Shown here piece by piece: positions 53,014-62,595 of a DNA stretch of 64,000 nucleotides (the stretch's first letter is position 1; each line of letters starts with the position of its first letter). This DNA is from Nitrospiraceae bacterium. GTDB taxonomy: Bacteria > Nitrospirota > Thermodesulfovibrionia > Thermodesulfovibrionales > UBA1546. A program made the translations under genes and the position numbers. The notes beneath the pieces were generated by a model. That model was given only the letters and a program-made list of their open reading frames with translations. It searched no databases and was not told the DNA's origin. The stretch is taken from NCBI GenBank assembly GCA_021373015.1, contig JAJFTJ010000002.1, positions 1 to 64,000 of the forward strand, written 5' to 3'.

Positions 53014-54093
53014 ATGCATATGTCAGATGCTTTAATTTCTCCTGCTGTTGGAACAACATTCTGGGCAGGCACGATCGCTGTTATAGGATATTGTTCGAGA
53101 AAGCTGAAAGAAAAAATAGATGACAAACTTATCCCTTTAATGGGAGTGATGGGCGCTTTTATTTTTGCTGCGCAGATGATAAATTTCACAATCCCTGGAA
53201 CAGGCTCGAGCGGGCATCTTGGAGGAGGCATGATCCTGGCTGCCATGCTTGGGTCATGTCCTGCTTTTATTGTGATGGCTTCTGTGCTTGTTGTGCAGGC
53301 ATTATTTTTTGCTGACGGAGGTCTTGTTGCTTTAGGCTGTAATATATGGAATCTGGGCGTATATCCATGTTTTATTGCGTATCCTCTGATATACAGACCG
53401 CTGGTGAAGGATGCCAGCAGTGCAAAAAGAATTGTTTTTGCCTCTGTTGTAGGCGCAGTCATAGCATTGCAACTCGGAGCTTTTTCGGTTGTTATACAGA
53501 CTTTGCTTTCCGGACAAAGCGAACTGCCGTTTGGCTCTTTTGTGCTTGCTATGCAGCCGATACATCTTGCCATAGGAATAATCGAAGGCATAATAACAGC
53601 AGGGGTTATAAACTTTGTCAGGACTGCAAGGCCTGAAATAATCAAAAATGTAATCTTGCAGCAGCAGCTTTCACCAAATATTTCGATAAAAAAAATTATT
53701 GTCATTCTCGGCATAGCTGCTCTGCTGACAGGAGGAATTTTTTCGTGGTTTGCATCTTCGCATCCTGACGGACTTGAGTGGTCTATTAAAAAAGTTTTCG
53801 GAAAACCTGAACTTGCTGATAAAGATTCGAGCGTTCATTCAGCTGCAAAATCAGTTCAGGAAAAAACAGCGGTGATGCCTGATTATGATTTCAAAAAATC
53901 CGACAGCCTGTCTGAGAGCGAACAGCCTGGCAATTCAGGCGCTGACGAAGGGAAATCAAAATGGCCTGCTGTCAGGACTGGAACATCAATTGCTGGAATT
54001 ATCGGTTCTCTGTTTGTTGTTACGGTTGTTGTTGCATTCGGATTTTTAATAAGGTTGATTCGTAAAAAGCAGGCAGAGAGTCGCAATGTATGA
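53014..54093 (+). CDS. nikM: ECF nickel transporter substrate-binding component NikMN (CbiM plus PDGLE domain)
   Basis: S-component of an energy-coupling-factor metal importer, 359 residues. The N-terminus MHMSDALISPAVG supplies the metal-binding His2, so the start is fixed; residues 1-205 are the CbiM-type membrane domain (IPGTGSSGHLGGGMILAAML). From about 230 a PDGLE domain follows (WFASSHPDGLEWSIKKVFG) with a polar linker and a final membrane helix, the NikN function fused on. Nickel rather than cobalt is inferred from nikR. Confidence 0.9.
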   Translation: MHMSDALISPAVGTTFWAGTIAVIGYCSRKLKEKIDDKLIPLMGVMGAFIFAAQMINFTIPGTGSSGHLGGGMILAAMLGSCPAFIVMASVLVVQALFFADGGLVALGCNIWNLGVYPCFIAYPLIYRPLVKDASSAKRIVFASVVGAVIALQLGAFSVVIQTLLSGQSELPFGSFVLAMQPIHLAIGIIEGIITAGVINFVRTARPEIIKNVILQQQLSPNISIKKIIVILGIAALLTGGIFSWFASSHPDGLEWSIKKVFGKPELADKDSSVHSAAKSVQEKTAVMPDYDFKKSDSLSESEQPGNSGADEGKSKWPAVRTGTSIAGIIGSLFVVTVVVAFGFLIRLIRKKQAESRNV

Positions 54094-54156
54094 TTTTTAG
54101 AAACTGGGAATATAATATTAAATATATAAAGCAGAGCCAGGGAGGTATGCACATTA

Positions 54157-54966
54157 ATGGCCTTTGATAGAGAATATTTTAACCTTGGACATCTTGATGC
54201 GCTTTCGTATCAGGACACATTTGTGCACAGGCTTGACCCAAGGGCAAAGATCATCACGATTATTTTTTTTATATTCACGGTCATCTCTTTCCCGAAATAC
54301 GAGATTTCCGGATTGATACCTCTTATATTTTTCCCTGTAACTTTTTTCATGTTCGGCGATATTCCGGTTTTGTTTATCATGAAAAAAGTTTTGATTGTCT
54401 CCCCGTTTGTGATATTAGTAGGAATATTCAATCCGATTCTTGACAAAAGAGAGATGTATCAAATCTTCGGCATATCTTTGTCTGCAGGATGGGTTTCTTT
54501 TTTTTCTATTATTTTAAAGTTCTTTCTTGCAATTACCTCGGCGCTTCTGCTTATTGCAACAACATCTTTCCCGCGTGTATGCTACGGCTTGAGAAAACTC
54601 GGTGTTCCGCAGATATTCATATCCCAGATGCTTTTTCTCTACAGATATATGTTTGTTCTTGCCGACGAAACAATGAAGATAATAAGAGGAAGAGAGATGA
54701 GAACGTTCGAAAAAAATAAAATAAACATAAAGGCTTTTGCACAGATGATAAGCATAATATTCATCAGAACACTTGAAAGGGCGGAGAGAATATACAAAGC
54801 CATGCTTGCAAGAGGATTCAACGGAGAGATAAACATAGAAAGAAAATATAAGTTCAACTCATATGACATGCTGTTTATTGTTTTTTCAGTGTTGTCAATA
54901 TATCTTGCAAGAAGGTATGATTTGCCTGATATTATAGGCAGGCTTATAATGAAAGGCATAGGATGA
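54157..54966 (+). CDS. nikQ: ECF transporter membrane component NikQ (CbiQ family)
   Basis: The T-component that couples the S-component to the ATPase, 269 residues with about five helices. HRLDPRAKIITIIFF near the N-terminus, REMRTFEKNKINIK and LERAERIYKAMLARGFNG (the coupling Ala-Arg-Gly motif) are CbiQ hallmarks. It overlaps nikO by 4 nt. Confidence 0.92.
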   Translation: MAFDREYFNLGHLDALSYQDTFVHRLDPRAKIITIIFFIFTVISFPKYEISGLIPLIFFPVTFFMFGDIPVLFIMKKVLIVSPFVILVGIFNPILDKREMYQIFGISLSAGWVSFFSIILKFFLAITSALLLIATTSFPRVCYGLRKLGVPQIFISQMLFLYRYMFVLADETMKIIRGREMRTFEKNKINIKAFAQMISIIFIRTLERAERIYKAMLARGFNGEINIERKYKFNSYDMLFIVFSVLSIYLARRYDLPDIIGRLIMKGIG

Positions 54967-55700
54967 GCCACCATATAGTGGATTTTAATAATGTTTTTTT
55001 TGAATATCCTGACGGCATTGAGGCGCTGAGAGGAATATCTTTCCGCATTACGCACGGCGAATCTGTAGGCATTGTCGGAGCAAACGGCTCCGGCAAATCA
55101 ACACTTCTCATGCATGCAAATGGATATCTGCTTCCTGATTCAGGAACTATCACTATCGGAGATCTTCAGCTTGATAATGATACACGCAGGGATATAAGAA
55201 AAAAAGTCGGAGTTGTTTTCAGTTCTCCTGATGACCAGCTTTTTATGCCTACGGTATACGATGATGTTGCTTTTGGACCTTTGAACCTTGGACTGAGCAC
55301 TGAGAAAGTGAAACAGAGGGTTTATGATGCACTGAATACAGTTGGATGCCTTCATCTCAAAGACAGGCCTCCGCATCATCTGTCAAACGGCCAGAAGAGC
55401 GCTGTTGCAATAGCATCAGTAATTGCAATGCAGCCTGATATCCTTGTCATGGACGAGCCGGCATCGAGCCTTGACCCAAAATCAAGAAGACATCTTATCA
55501 ATTTATTAAAAAGTTTTGAACATACTAAACTTGTTGCATCGCATGACCTCGATCTCATACTCGATGTCTGCGAAAGATGCATGGTGATAAAAGAAGGCAG
55601 GATTATCGCAGATGGGCCGGCTCAGAAAATACTTTCTGACAAGACACTGCTTGAAGAAAACAACCTTGAACTGCCTTTATCTTTACAGAGGAGTCTTTAA
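54963..55700 (+). CDS. nikO: ECF transporter ATPase NikO (CbiO family)
   Basis: ATPase of the nickel importer, 245 residues. Walker A IVGANGSGKSTLLMH, Q-loop SSPDDQLFMPTVYDDVAFGP (typical of CbiO), signature LSNGQKSAVAIA (N in place of the second residue) and Walker B ILVMDEPASSLD. Switch His in VASHDLDLI. It is coupled by ATGA to nikQ. Confidence 0.93.
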   Translation: MSHHIVDFNNVFFEYPDGIEALRGISFRITHGESVGIVGANGSGKSTLLMHANGYLLPDSGTITIGDLQLDNDTRRDIRKKVGVVFSSPDDQLFMPTVYDDVAFGPLNLGLSTEKVKQRVYDALNTVGCLHLKDRPPHHLSNGQKSAVAIASVIAMQPDILVMDEPASSLDPKSRRHLINLLKSFEHTKLVASHDLDLILDVCERCMVIKEGRIIADGPAQKILSDKTLLEENNLELPLSLQRSL

Positions 55701-55712
55701 TAAGGAGGAATA

Positions 55713-55910
55713 ATGCAGGACATGGCTAAACTAAAACATCTTCTTGAACACTGGATGGAACACAATCAGGAGCACGCAAAGACATATTTAGAATGGGCTG
55801 AAAAAGCAGGGAATTCAGGCAACAGCGAACTAAAAGAAATACTTAAAGAGATTGCTGAAAATACCATGAGAATGGATAAAATATTCGAGAGGGCAAAAAA
55901 GATTCTATGA
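55713..55910 (+). CDS. Small helical protein at the end of the nickel operon
   Basis: A 65-residue, highly charged helical protein (LKHLLEHWMEHNQEHAKTYL, then AGNSGNSELKEILKEIAENT). It has a strong AAGGAGG site 12 nt after nikO. Four histidines lie in the first helix (HLLEHWMEHNQEH), a possible metal-binding face. Similar small proteins accompany cbiMQO clusters in other anaerobes as I recall, with no proven function. A role as nickel carrier or transporter accessory is speculation from position. Confidence 0.7.
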   Translation: MQDMAKLKHLLEHWMEHNQEHAKTYLEWAEKAGNSGNSELKEILKEIAENTMRMDKIFERAKKIL

Positions 55911-55916
55911 TATTTC

Positions 55917-57968
55917 TCACAAATCTACAGATTTTTTTTCATTTTCAATTAATAGTAGAAAATTTTTGACAACTTCTGGGTCAAATTTCTTGCCTGATTG
56001 GTCTTGTATATATTTTTTAGCTTTTTTCTCCGGCCATGCCTTTCTGTAAGGCCTGTTGCTTCTCAGAGCATCCCATACGTCTACTACTGCAAATATTCGC
56101 GCTGAAAGGGGAATCTCCTCTGCCTTTAACCCTCTAGGATAACCTTTCCCGTTCCATCTCTCATGATGACAATAAGGTATAGCCAGCGCAGGTTTTAGAT
56201 ATGGACTTGCGCTGAGCAGTTCATATGCATATGAAGGATGTTTATGAATTAATATCCTTTCTTTTGATGTAAGCGGACCTTTTTTCAAAAGAATGCTGTC
56301 AGATATTGCCATCTTGCCAATGTCATGCAGAAGTGCACCGCGTCGTATATTCATGAGCTCATTATTATTGACACCCATTATTTTTGCCAGATGTACTGCC
56401 ATGACACTTACTCTCTGTGTGTGTCCTTCTGTTTCATGATCTCGGAGATCAAGTGTTCGTATCCAGCCCTCAAGTGTGCGCTCATAAGCCAGCACCAGTT
56501 CCTGATTTGTACGCTGCAGGTCCTGAAACATCTCAGCATTATCAATAGCTATTGCAGCTTGTGTGGCAAGCGTATCAAGAAACTCATGCCAATCCGCATC
56601 AGCCTTTAACGGCGAGCGTTTAAGGACTTCAAGCACTCCTTTTACTTGACCTTTGGATATTAGAGGCACAGCGCAATAACTTACAAATCCTTCAGATATA
56701 AGATGTTTTAGATAATCAGAACCATCAGATTTTTTGTTTATATCGGTTATGAATATTGAACTGTGTTCCAATGCTGCTTTCCCAGCATATATTTCATCAA
56801 AATGAAAATACTGAAATTGCGGACAGCCTTTTTTAAATCCTTTGCATACAATAATCTCCAATAACTGAGTATGGGGAGAAATAAGCATTACTGTTACAGC
56901 ATCGACACCTAAAAGCTGGGTAACCTGTTCAATAAATATTTTCAAGGTCAGCCTGAGGTCGAGGCTTGAGGTTATTGTATTGTCTATGGTCCGGAGCGCA
57001 TTAAGGCGGTCCATTTGCAATGTAAGCTCCTGAGCCTGTTTCTGCAGCATGACTTCCGTATGTTTTTCATCAGTTATATCCTGACGGAATTCAACTACAC
57101 TGACGACTTTGCCTTCATTGTTTTTAACAGGATAACCTCTTATGAACCATTCTTTTCCATCAGGGCTTTTTATCTCTGATTTCTCGGGTTTGCCGGTTTT
57201 TATGGCTAGCAGCACAGGGCAGTCAAAACACGGTTTTTTACGGTTGTGCCATATTTCCCAGCAATATTTGTCTTTAAGTTCTTCTGATGTTTTATTTACT
57301 GAATTGCCTGCTTCTGCATTTGCCCATATTATCTTCATGTCGGGAGTGTAATGGACAATAATATCAAGTGAACTGTTAAGAACAAGAGATTTTTCTTCTT
57401 CTGAAGTCTTAAGGGCTTGTTCAATTCGTTCCCGTTTTCTAATCTCATCTGTAAGCTGTTTGTTTATTTTTGTCAGTTCTTTTGTCCGTTCGTCTGCAAG
57501 ATTCTCACGCAGAGCTTTTTCTGCCTGTTTCCGTTCAATAATTTCTTTTTCCAGTTGTTTGTTAAAAGCTTTGAGTTGGAACTGCATTGAAGATGTTAAG
57601 AGATGCGTTTTGATTCTTGATAATAATTCCGGAGGGTCTAGGGGTTTGACAATATAATCAACAGCTCCAAGATCAAATGCCTTGACCTTGTCAGATATCT
57701 CAAATTGAACTGTTGCAAAAATAACAGGTATATTTTTAGTTATCTCATCTGATTTCAGCTTTTTGCATATATCGAATCCATTTATATCAGGGATTTTTAT
57801 GTCCAAAAGTATAAGATCAGGCATATTCTGCAGAGCTTTCTGGATGCCTTCTATGCCGGTTTGTGCTGCAATCACATCGTAGTTTTCAGCTGTGAGAATG
57901 GTTTTGACAAGGCCGTTAAAATCTGGTGAATCATCTACAACAAGTATAACTGGTTTTGTTCTTTTCAT
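55917..57968 (-). CDS. Response regulator with PAS, GAF and HD-GYP domains
   Basis: A 683-residue signalling protein. Domains: receiver (ILVVDDSPDF...LILLDIKIPDINGF, about 7-125), coiled coil (130-195), PAS (about 205-320, with CWEIWHNRKKPCFDC), GAF (about 345-490) and HD-GYP (about 505-670). The catalytic HD is in LLHDIGKMAI, and GKGYPRGL is the GYP motif, so cyclic di-GMP hydrolysis is expected. A cognate histidine kinase is not adjacent. It converges with the nickel operon, 6 nt away. Confidence 0.9.
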   Translation of the reverse strand: MKRTKPVILVVDDSPDFNGLVKTILTAENYDVIAAQTGIEGIQKALQNMPDLILLDIKIPDINGFDICKKLKSDEITKNIPVIFATVQFEISDKVKAFDLGAVDYIVKPLDPPELLSRIKTHLLTSSMQFQLKAFNKQLEKEIIERKQAEKALRENLADERTKELTKINKQLTDEIRKRERIEQALKTSEEEKSLVLNSSLDIIVHYTPDMKIIWANAEAGNSVNKTSEELKDKYCWEIWHNRKKPCFDCPVLLAIKTGKPEKSEIKSPDGKEWFIRGYPVKNNEGKVVSVVEFRQDITDEKHTEVMLQKQAQELTLQMDRLNALRTIDNTITSSLDLRLTLKIFIEQVTQLLGVDAVTVMLISPHTQLLEIIVCKGFKKGCPQFQYFHFDEIYAGKAALEHSSIFITDINKKSDGSDYLKHLISEGFVSYCAVPLISKGQVKGVLEVLKRSPLKADADWHEFLDTLATQAAIAIDNAEMFQDLQRTNQELVLAYERTLEGWIRTLDLRDHETEGHTQRVSVMAVHLAKIMGVNNNELMNIRRGALLHDIGKMAISDSILLKKGPLTSKERILIHKHPSYAYELLSASPYLKPALAIPYCHHERWNGKGYPRGLKAEEIPLSARIFAVVDVWDALRSNRPYRKAWPEKKAKKYIQDQSGKKFDPEVVKNFLLLIENEKKSVDL

Positions 57969-58100
57969 CTTACTTAACCATTTATATACTCAAATTATAC
58001 CATTATTGGCGTTTAGAGAGTCTTTACTTTTAAAAATATGCACTAAAGGAGTAATTCTGCAATAATAGTCAATTGGGAGAATTTATGAAAAAATTTAAAT

Positions 58101-59942
58101 TTAAAGACTGATATTTAAGGTGTCGTTATTTTCAACAAACGGCTCAAAAAATGAGGACTCTATACCTTTGCCTTCAAAATGTTCTTTTTCGACCATTTCT
58201 ATATAAAATCTGTCAAGCCCGCTGTTTTTTATAAAATCTTCTCGCAGGCTTATGTCTTTTTTCTCGATAATTATTGGGAGAAGGTGATTAATGTAGAACG
58301 ATTCTTTCTTAAGATCAAATAACGCTTTTTCAAAAAGCCTTTGGGGGATTCTTTTAGGAAAACCTAATTTTGAGACTTCATTCTCAATATCTGTGCGTAT
58401 CTCTGTCCTGCCTTCTTTTGTGTTTAGTCTTGGATAGAAACTTCGCATCCTATCTTTCATTGCGTCTCTTATTAAGTGGTAGAGCTTTGCTTCATCTTTG
58501 ATTGCCTTTATTTCAGATACAACATCTTTTATGGATAACTCGCTTACGGATATTTTTGTAATTCCCTTTGAAAGGGCAGTGATCTTTTTCCTTCCGTAAG
58601 AAGTAATGTATTTGTTCTGGAGAAGCCCTGTTATTATTACATTGTCGAAGAGTGTTGGATCCAACCTGTCAAAGTGCTTTTTATTCCCTATAAGGCTTCG
58701 GAGAGAGTCTTCAGTGAAATCAACATGCTCCATAAAAGCGAGCTGGCTTAGGATCGATTGTGTATTGTCATATCTGTCGAAATATGTGACTATCGAACTG
58801 AATTCTTCGAATATGCTGAAATCGCCTGTTTCCCTTGCAAGATCATCGCAGGTCTTTCCCGTATCCAGCAGTATCTGTTCAAAACCTTTTTCACTTTGGG
58901 AAAATGCCTTGTGCTTTGCTTTTAACAAACGGATGATGTCTTCGTTTGTTATATGTTTTTTCAATGATGGTTCCTTGAAAAAAAGCGTTCCAAGGATTGC
59001 CCGCGCTTCTTTTAGGTATTCAGGTTCTTTGGTCTCATGTATTTTTTTGCCTTTAAGCAAAAGATCATCGAGCGTATCAAAGAGTATGCTTGGGATATTA
59101 TTTCTGATACTCAGGGTTCTTAATCTTCCGAGTCTGGATATCTCTGATTGTTTAAGGCTGTCTTTTGACAGGCTGTTCAGAAGAATATCTCTGTATTCGT
59201 CAACAACAGCCTTATTATCAAGATTCCTGTACATGACATCGATTTTCATCCTCTCCTGCTGATAACTGTCAATCATGTATCTGGCTGCTATATCATCAAG
59301 TATAAGCTGTTCTTTTGATGTTAAAGTCTTATTGTTTAAATAGAAAGTTTCAAAAATCTTATAAAACTCATAATTTTCCTTATGAATCAGTTTAAAAATA
59401 AATACTGAGGATTTAGACTCGTTCAATTCCAGTACAAAATTTTCCATGAGTTCCGAATCGTCGTCTCCATGGATGAGTTTCGTGCGTTTTAGAAATTTCC
59501 CCAAAAGTTTAAGTATCTGCTGCTGCCGCTTTTTTATTTCGCCTTTAAATTCCGAGGAAACAATGAAATAATAATTTTTAACAGCGTTTCCCTGCAGAAA
59601 AATTTTATCAAATGATTCTCTTCCTTCTGTGTCGTTTGTGAATGTTATTTTTTCATTTGTATCCAGGAATGCTCCGAATGTGATAAGTCTGTTTGATACA
59701 TCAGGCTTTACCATGTCAGTAAGCGGTTTTTCAACTCCAAACATATATTCGCAGAAACTGCCTCCTGCGCCTTTGTAGTATACCCCGTCGTTTGATATCG
59801 TGAATTCGTTGCCTTTGGAGAAAAATCTTATCTGGGACGGTGTTTCCTCATAGAAATATGTGCCGTCGAAGCTCTGACCGCCGACATATGCAGAAAAATC
59901 CACAGGTCCGATTTCACCGTGGAATCTGAGGTCTTTAATCAT
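58101..59942 (-). CDS. Large conserved-looking protein of unknown function
   Basis: A 613-residue protein with no signal peptide or membrane segment. The first about 110 residues are beta-rich (FHGEIGPVDFSAYVGGQSFD); the rest is mainly helical, with many charged residues. It reminds me of a long uncharacterised family (TIGR04442-like) from Deltaproteobacteria and Nitrospirota, but I cannot confirm that. No catalytic motif recognised. It is a single gene, divergent from slt. Confidence 0.65.
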   Translation of the reverse strand: MIKDLRFHGEIGPVDFSAYVGGQSFDGTYFYEETPSQIRFFSKGNEFTISNDGVYYKGAGGSFCEYMFGVEKPLTDMVKPDVSNRLITFGAFLDTNEKITFTNDTEGRESFDKIFLQGNAVKNYYFIVSSEFKGEIKKRQQQILKLLGKFLKRTKLIHGDDDSELMENFVLELNESKSSVFIFKLIHKENYEFYKIFETFYLNNKTLTSKEQLILDDIAARYMIDSYQQERMKIDVMYRNLDNKAVVDEYRDILLNSLSKDSLKQSEISRLGRLRTLSIRNNIPSILFDTLDDLLLKGKKIHETKEPEYLKEARAILGTLFFKEPSLKKHITNEDIIRLLKAKHKAFSQSEKGFEQILLDTGKTCDDLARETGDFSIFEEFSSIVTYFDRYDNTQSILSQLAFMEHVDFTEDSLRSLIGNKKHFDRLDPTLFDNVIITGLLQNKYITSYGRKKITALSKGITKISVSELSIKDVVSEIKAIKDEAKLYHLIRDAMKDRMRSFYPRLNTKEGRTEIRTDIENEVSKLGFPKRIPQRLFEKALFDLKKESFYINHLLPIIIEKKDISLREDFIKNSGLDRFYIEMVEKEHFEGKGIESSFFEPFVENNDTLNISL

Positions 59943-60029
59943 GTTATAGAATATAACACATGCTTTTAAGAATATCTATCAGGTGTATTATTCATTGCTC
60001 ACAACTCAAAAATTGAGTTATCATAGGCC

Positions 60030-61943
60030 ATGAGGAAGATGCTTATAGCAGCAGTTGTTTTTGCTTTTTTGACCCCTGTTTATGCGCAGGATTTAGATAT
60101 CAAAACCCTTATTGCCAACGGCAGGATTGAACTTCAAAAAGGCAGATACAAAGATGCAATAGAGATGCTTTCACAGGCATATGAGAAAAGCCCGATTATC
60201 GGAGATTATATTCTTTTCTGGCTGTCAAAGGCATATCGGGAACAAGAGGATTTCAATAGTTCGAATATAAAATTAAAAGAGCTTCTGAACAGATATCCTG
60301 ATACTCCATTAAAGAGAAAAGTACGCGCAGCAGAGATTAAAAACAATATTGCCTTGGGAGATAATTATGTAAGCATAGAGACTTTTGAATCTTATGTTAA
60401 GGACTATCCTGATGATCAGGAGATGAAATTTATTCTGGCGTATGTATACAAAAGTCAGGGGAATTATGAAAAATCCAGACAGTTTTTCAAAAATATATAT
60501 ATTGCAAATGGAGGCATTTATTCAAGGGTTGCATATAATGAGATAACATTGTCTGATATCACTGTAAGTGATCTTATAGAAAAGGCAACAAATCTAATAA
60601 ATGCAATGGAATTCAAAGAGGCCGAGTCAGTGCTCAGAGAGGCTTTATTCAAGGACTCAAATAAACAGTATAGTGTTGTGATATCGAAAAAGCTTGGGAA
60701 TTCATTATTCAGGCAGAGAAAATTCAAAGAGTCTGCCGAGATTTATGATAAGACCGGTGATTATTACTCAAAGGCTAAGGCGCTTTATAGATCAGGTGAC
60801 AAGCAGGCATTTGATCAGACATTAAAAAAACTTTCTGCTACAAATGATCCAAAGACAGGAGCCATAATGCTCCTGGCAGCAAATGATAAGAAGAGGAATA
60901 ATGAAATCGATGAAGCACTCGCCATTTATAAAAAAATAAAAGATAGTTATCCTTCAGAAATGGAAACCGCTTTATGGGAAACAGGGTGGCTTTATTACCT
61001 GAGAGGTTCTTATAAAAAAGCTTCAGATATATTTTCAGAGCTCTATTCCGGCTATGGAAATGTAAAATATCTTTACTGGCAGGCAAGGTCTTTCGAAAAA
61101 GAAGGCAGAGATGTTACGGATATTTATAAAAATATTGTTGAGAAAAACACTAATTATTACAGCATGCTCGCAGGTTCAAAAATAGGCACATTTAATATAA
61201 CAAGCCAAGAGACATCAAGAAAAATTAAAGCCAATTTTAGTTCTACTTCGAAAATTTTTTCTTCTGAAAGGATTAATTTGCTTGTTGAACTTGGAATGAA
61301 GAAAGAGGCAGCAACAGAGCTTTCCATGGTCGCAAAAAAAACAGGAGCCCCTGATGATGTTATTGAGGTTTGTAAAAAACTTCATGAGACCGGTGAATAC
61401 AGGCTGCCGCTGCTACTTGTTTCAAGAGTAATTGACAGAGATGCAGCAAGAGATATTTTATATCCTCTGGCACACTGGGATATAATCAAAGAGGCATCTG
61501 ACAGATATAATTCCGATCCTCTGGTTATAATTTCTATTATAAGAGAAGAAAGCCGTTTTGATCCTGAGGCGCGTTCTATTGCAGGTGCGCTTGGTTTAAT
61601 GCAGCTGATGCCTCAGACTGCTTATTCTATAGCGAAAAAGATAAATTTTACTGTCACAAAACCTGTGCATATATACGATGTCAAGACAAACATTAATCTT
61701 GGTTCCTATTATATAGGGCGGCTTGTAAATGAATTCAACTCTCTGCCCCTTGCGATTGCATCATACAATGCAGGAGAAAATGCTGTAAAAAAGTGGCAAA
61801 AGGCTAATGAATACAAATCATACGACGAGTTCATTGAAGACATTCCATATGATGAGACAAGAAATTATGTAAAGCGGGTGCTTACAACCTATTTTGAATA
61901 TCTAAAATTATCAGGTGAAGAAACACCGCCTAAGATATTTTAA
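60030..61943 (+). CDS. Soluble lytic murein transglycosylase (Slt70-like)
   Basis: Periplasmic enzyme that cleaves peptidoglycan to 1,6-anhydro products, 637 residues. Signal peptide LIAAVVFAFLTPVYA. Residues about 25-450 form TPR-like helical repeats (GRYKDAIEMLSQAYEK). The SLT domain follows from about 490: IREESRFDPEARSIAGALGL with the catalytic Glu, MQLMPQTA, and AIASYNAGENAV. The gene has no ribosome binding site; TATCAT at 60019-60024 suggests a leaderless message. Cell-division genes follow. Confidence 0.92.
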   Translation: MRKMLIAAVVFAFLTPVYAQDLDIKTLIANGRIELQKGRYKDAIEMLSQAYEKSPIIGDYILFWLSKAYREQEDFNSSNIKLKELLNRYPDTPLKRKVRAAEIKNNIALGDNYVSIETFESYVKDYPDDQEMKFILAYVYKSQGNYEKSRQFFKNIYIANGGIYSRVAYNEITLSDITVSDLIEKATNLINAMEFKEAESVLREALFKDSNKQYSVVISKKLGNSLFRQRKFKESAEIYDKTGDYYSKAKALYRSGDKQAFDQTLKKLSATNDPKTGAIMLLAANDKKRNNEIDEALAIYKKIKDSYPSEMETALWETGWLYYLRGSYKKASDIFSELYSGYGNVKYLYWQARSFEKEGRDVTDIYKNIVEKNTNYYSMLAGSKIGTFNITSQETSRKIKANFSSTSKIFSSERINLLVELGMKKEAATELSMVAKKTGAPDDVIEVCKKLHETGEYRLPLLLVSRVIDRDAARDILYPLAHWDIIKEASDRYNSDPLVIISIIREESRFDPEARSIAGALGLMQLMPQTAYSIAKKINFTVTKPVHIYDVKTNINLGSYYIGRLVNEFNSLPLAIASYNAGENAVKKWQKANEYKSYDEFIEDIPYDETRNYVKRVLTTYFEYLKLSGEETPPKIF

Positions 61944-61988
61944 ATGTATGCTTGAATTACAGCATGACATCTGGTATTTTATGAAAAT

Positions 61989-62309
61989 ATGAAAGAAGAA
62001 AGAGGACTTTTCGACGATAAACCAAGCTCTGCGCCTGTTATAAAAACAAAACAGGCGGCGAGCCAGATAAAAAAGGAGGTTGGTCCATTGGAAAGACTCA
62101 AAAACCTTGAGGAAAAGATAACAACTGCAATAGAAAAGGTTAAGGTTTTAAAAGAAGAAAAGCTGGCAGTAGAGCGTAAGGTTAAAGAGCTTGAGACAAA
62201 GCTTGTTTCAAAAGATAAGGAGATAGAAAAGATTCAGGCTGAAAAAACAGCAATTAAAACTCAAGTAGAGGGACTGCTTAACGAGCTTGAGAACATAGAG
62301 GCTGTATAA
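61989..62309 (+). CDS. Coiled-coil protein, ZapB-like
   Basis: A 106-residue protein whose residues about 35-102 are an uninterrupted coiled coil (LERLKNLEEKITTAIEKVKV, LAVERKVKELETKLVSKDKE). It lies one base before zapA, so it is probably the ZapB-type partner that links ZapA-FtsZ assemblies. TTGAAT (61952-61957), 17 bp, TATTTT (61975-61980) forms a promoter starting 1-2 nt before the ATG. Homology to ZapB cannot be proven from a coiled coil. Confidence 0.75.
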   Translation: MKEERGLFDDKPSSAPVIKTKQAASQIKKEVGPLERLKNLEEKITTAIEKVKVLKEEKLAVERKVKELETKLVSKDKEIEKIQAEKTAIKTQVEGLLNELENIEAV

Positions 62310-62310
62310 A

Positions 62311-62580
62311 ATGGGAAGTGTTGATGTTTATATCCTCGGCCAGAAATATACTATAAAAGGCGAAGAAGCTGAAGAACATATCAAGAAAATTGCATCATAT
62401 GTTGATACAAAGATAAAAAATATTCACAGCAATTCACCGAATATCACCCCTCTAAAAGCCTCGATACTAGCTTCACTGGAGATTGCGGATGAACTTTACA
62501 AGATAAAGGCATCACAGGATATTATCTCGGAACGTATTGAAATAAATGCTGAACTTATAGCTAATCTGTTCGAAAAATAA
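62311..62580 (+). CDS. zapA: Cell division protein ZapA
   Basis: An 89-residue FtsZ-binding protein. SVDVYILGQKYTIKGEEAEE is the ZapA globular head; the C-terminal half is a helix for dimer and tetramer formation. It starts one base after the coiled-coil gene's stop codon (TAAAATG), implying coupled translation. Confidence 0.9.
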   Translation: MGSVDVYILGQKYTIKGEEAEEHIKKIASYVDTKIKNIHSNSPNITPLKASILASLEIADELYKIKASQDIISERIEINAELIANLFEK

Positions 62581-62595
62581 AAAACTTCCGCATAT

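Noticed and set aside
58606-59262. A 218-codon forward frame within the unknown 613-residue gene
   Set aside because: Its translation is serine/leucine-rich without domains, and the reverse-strand frame is almost three times longer and more protein-like.
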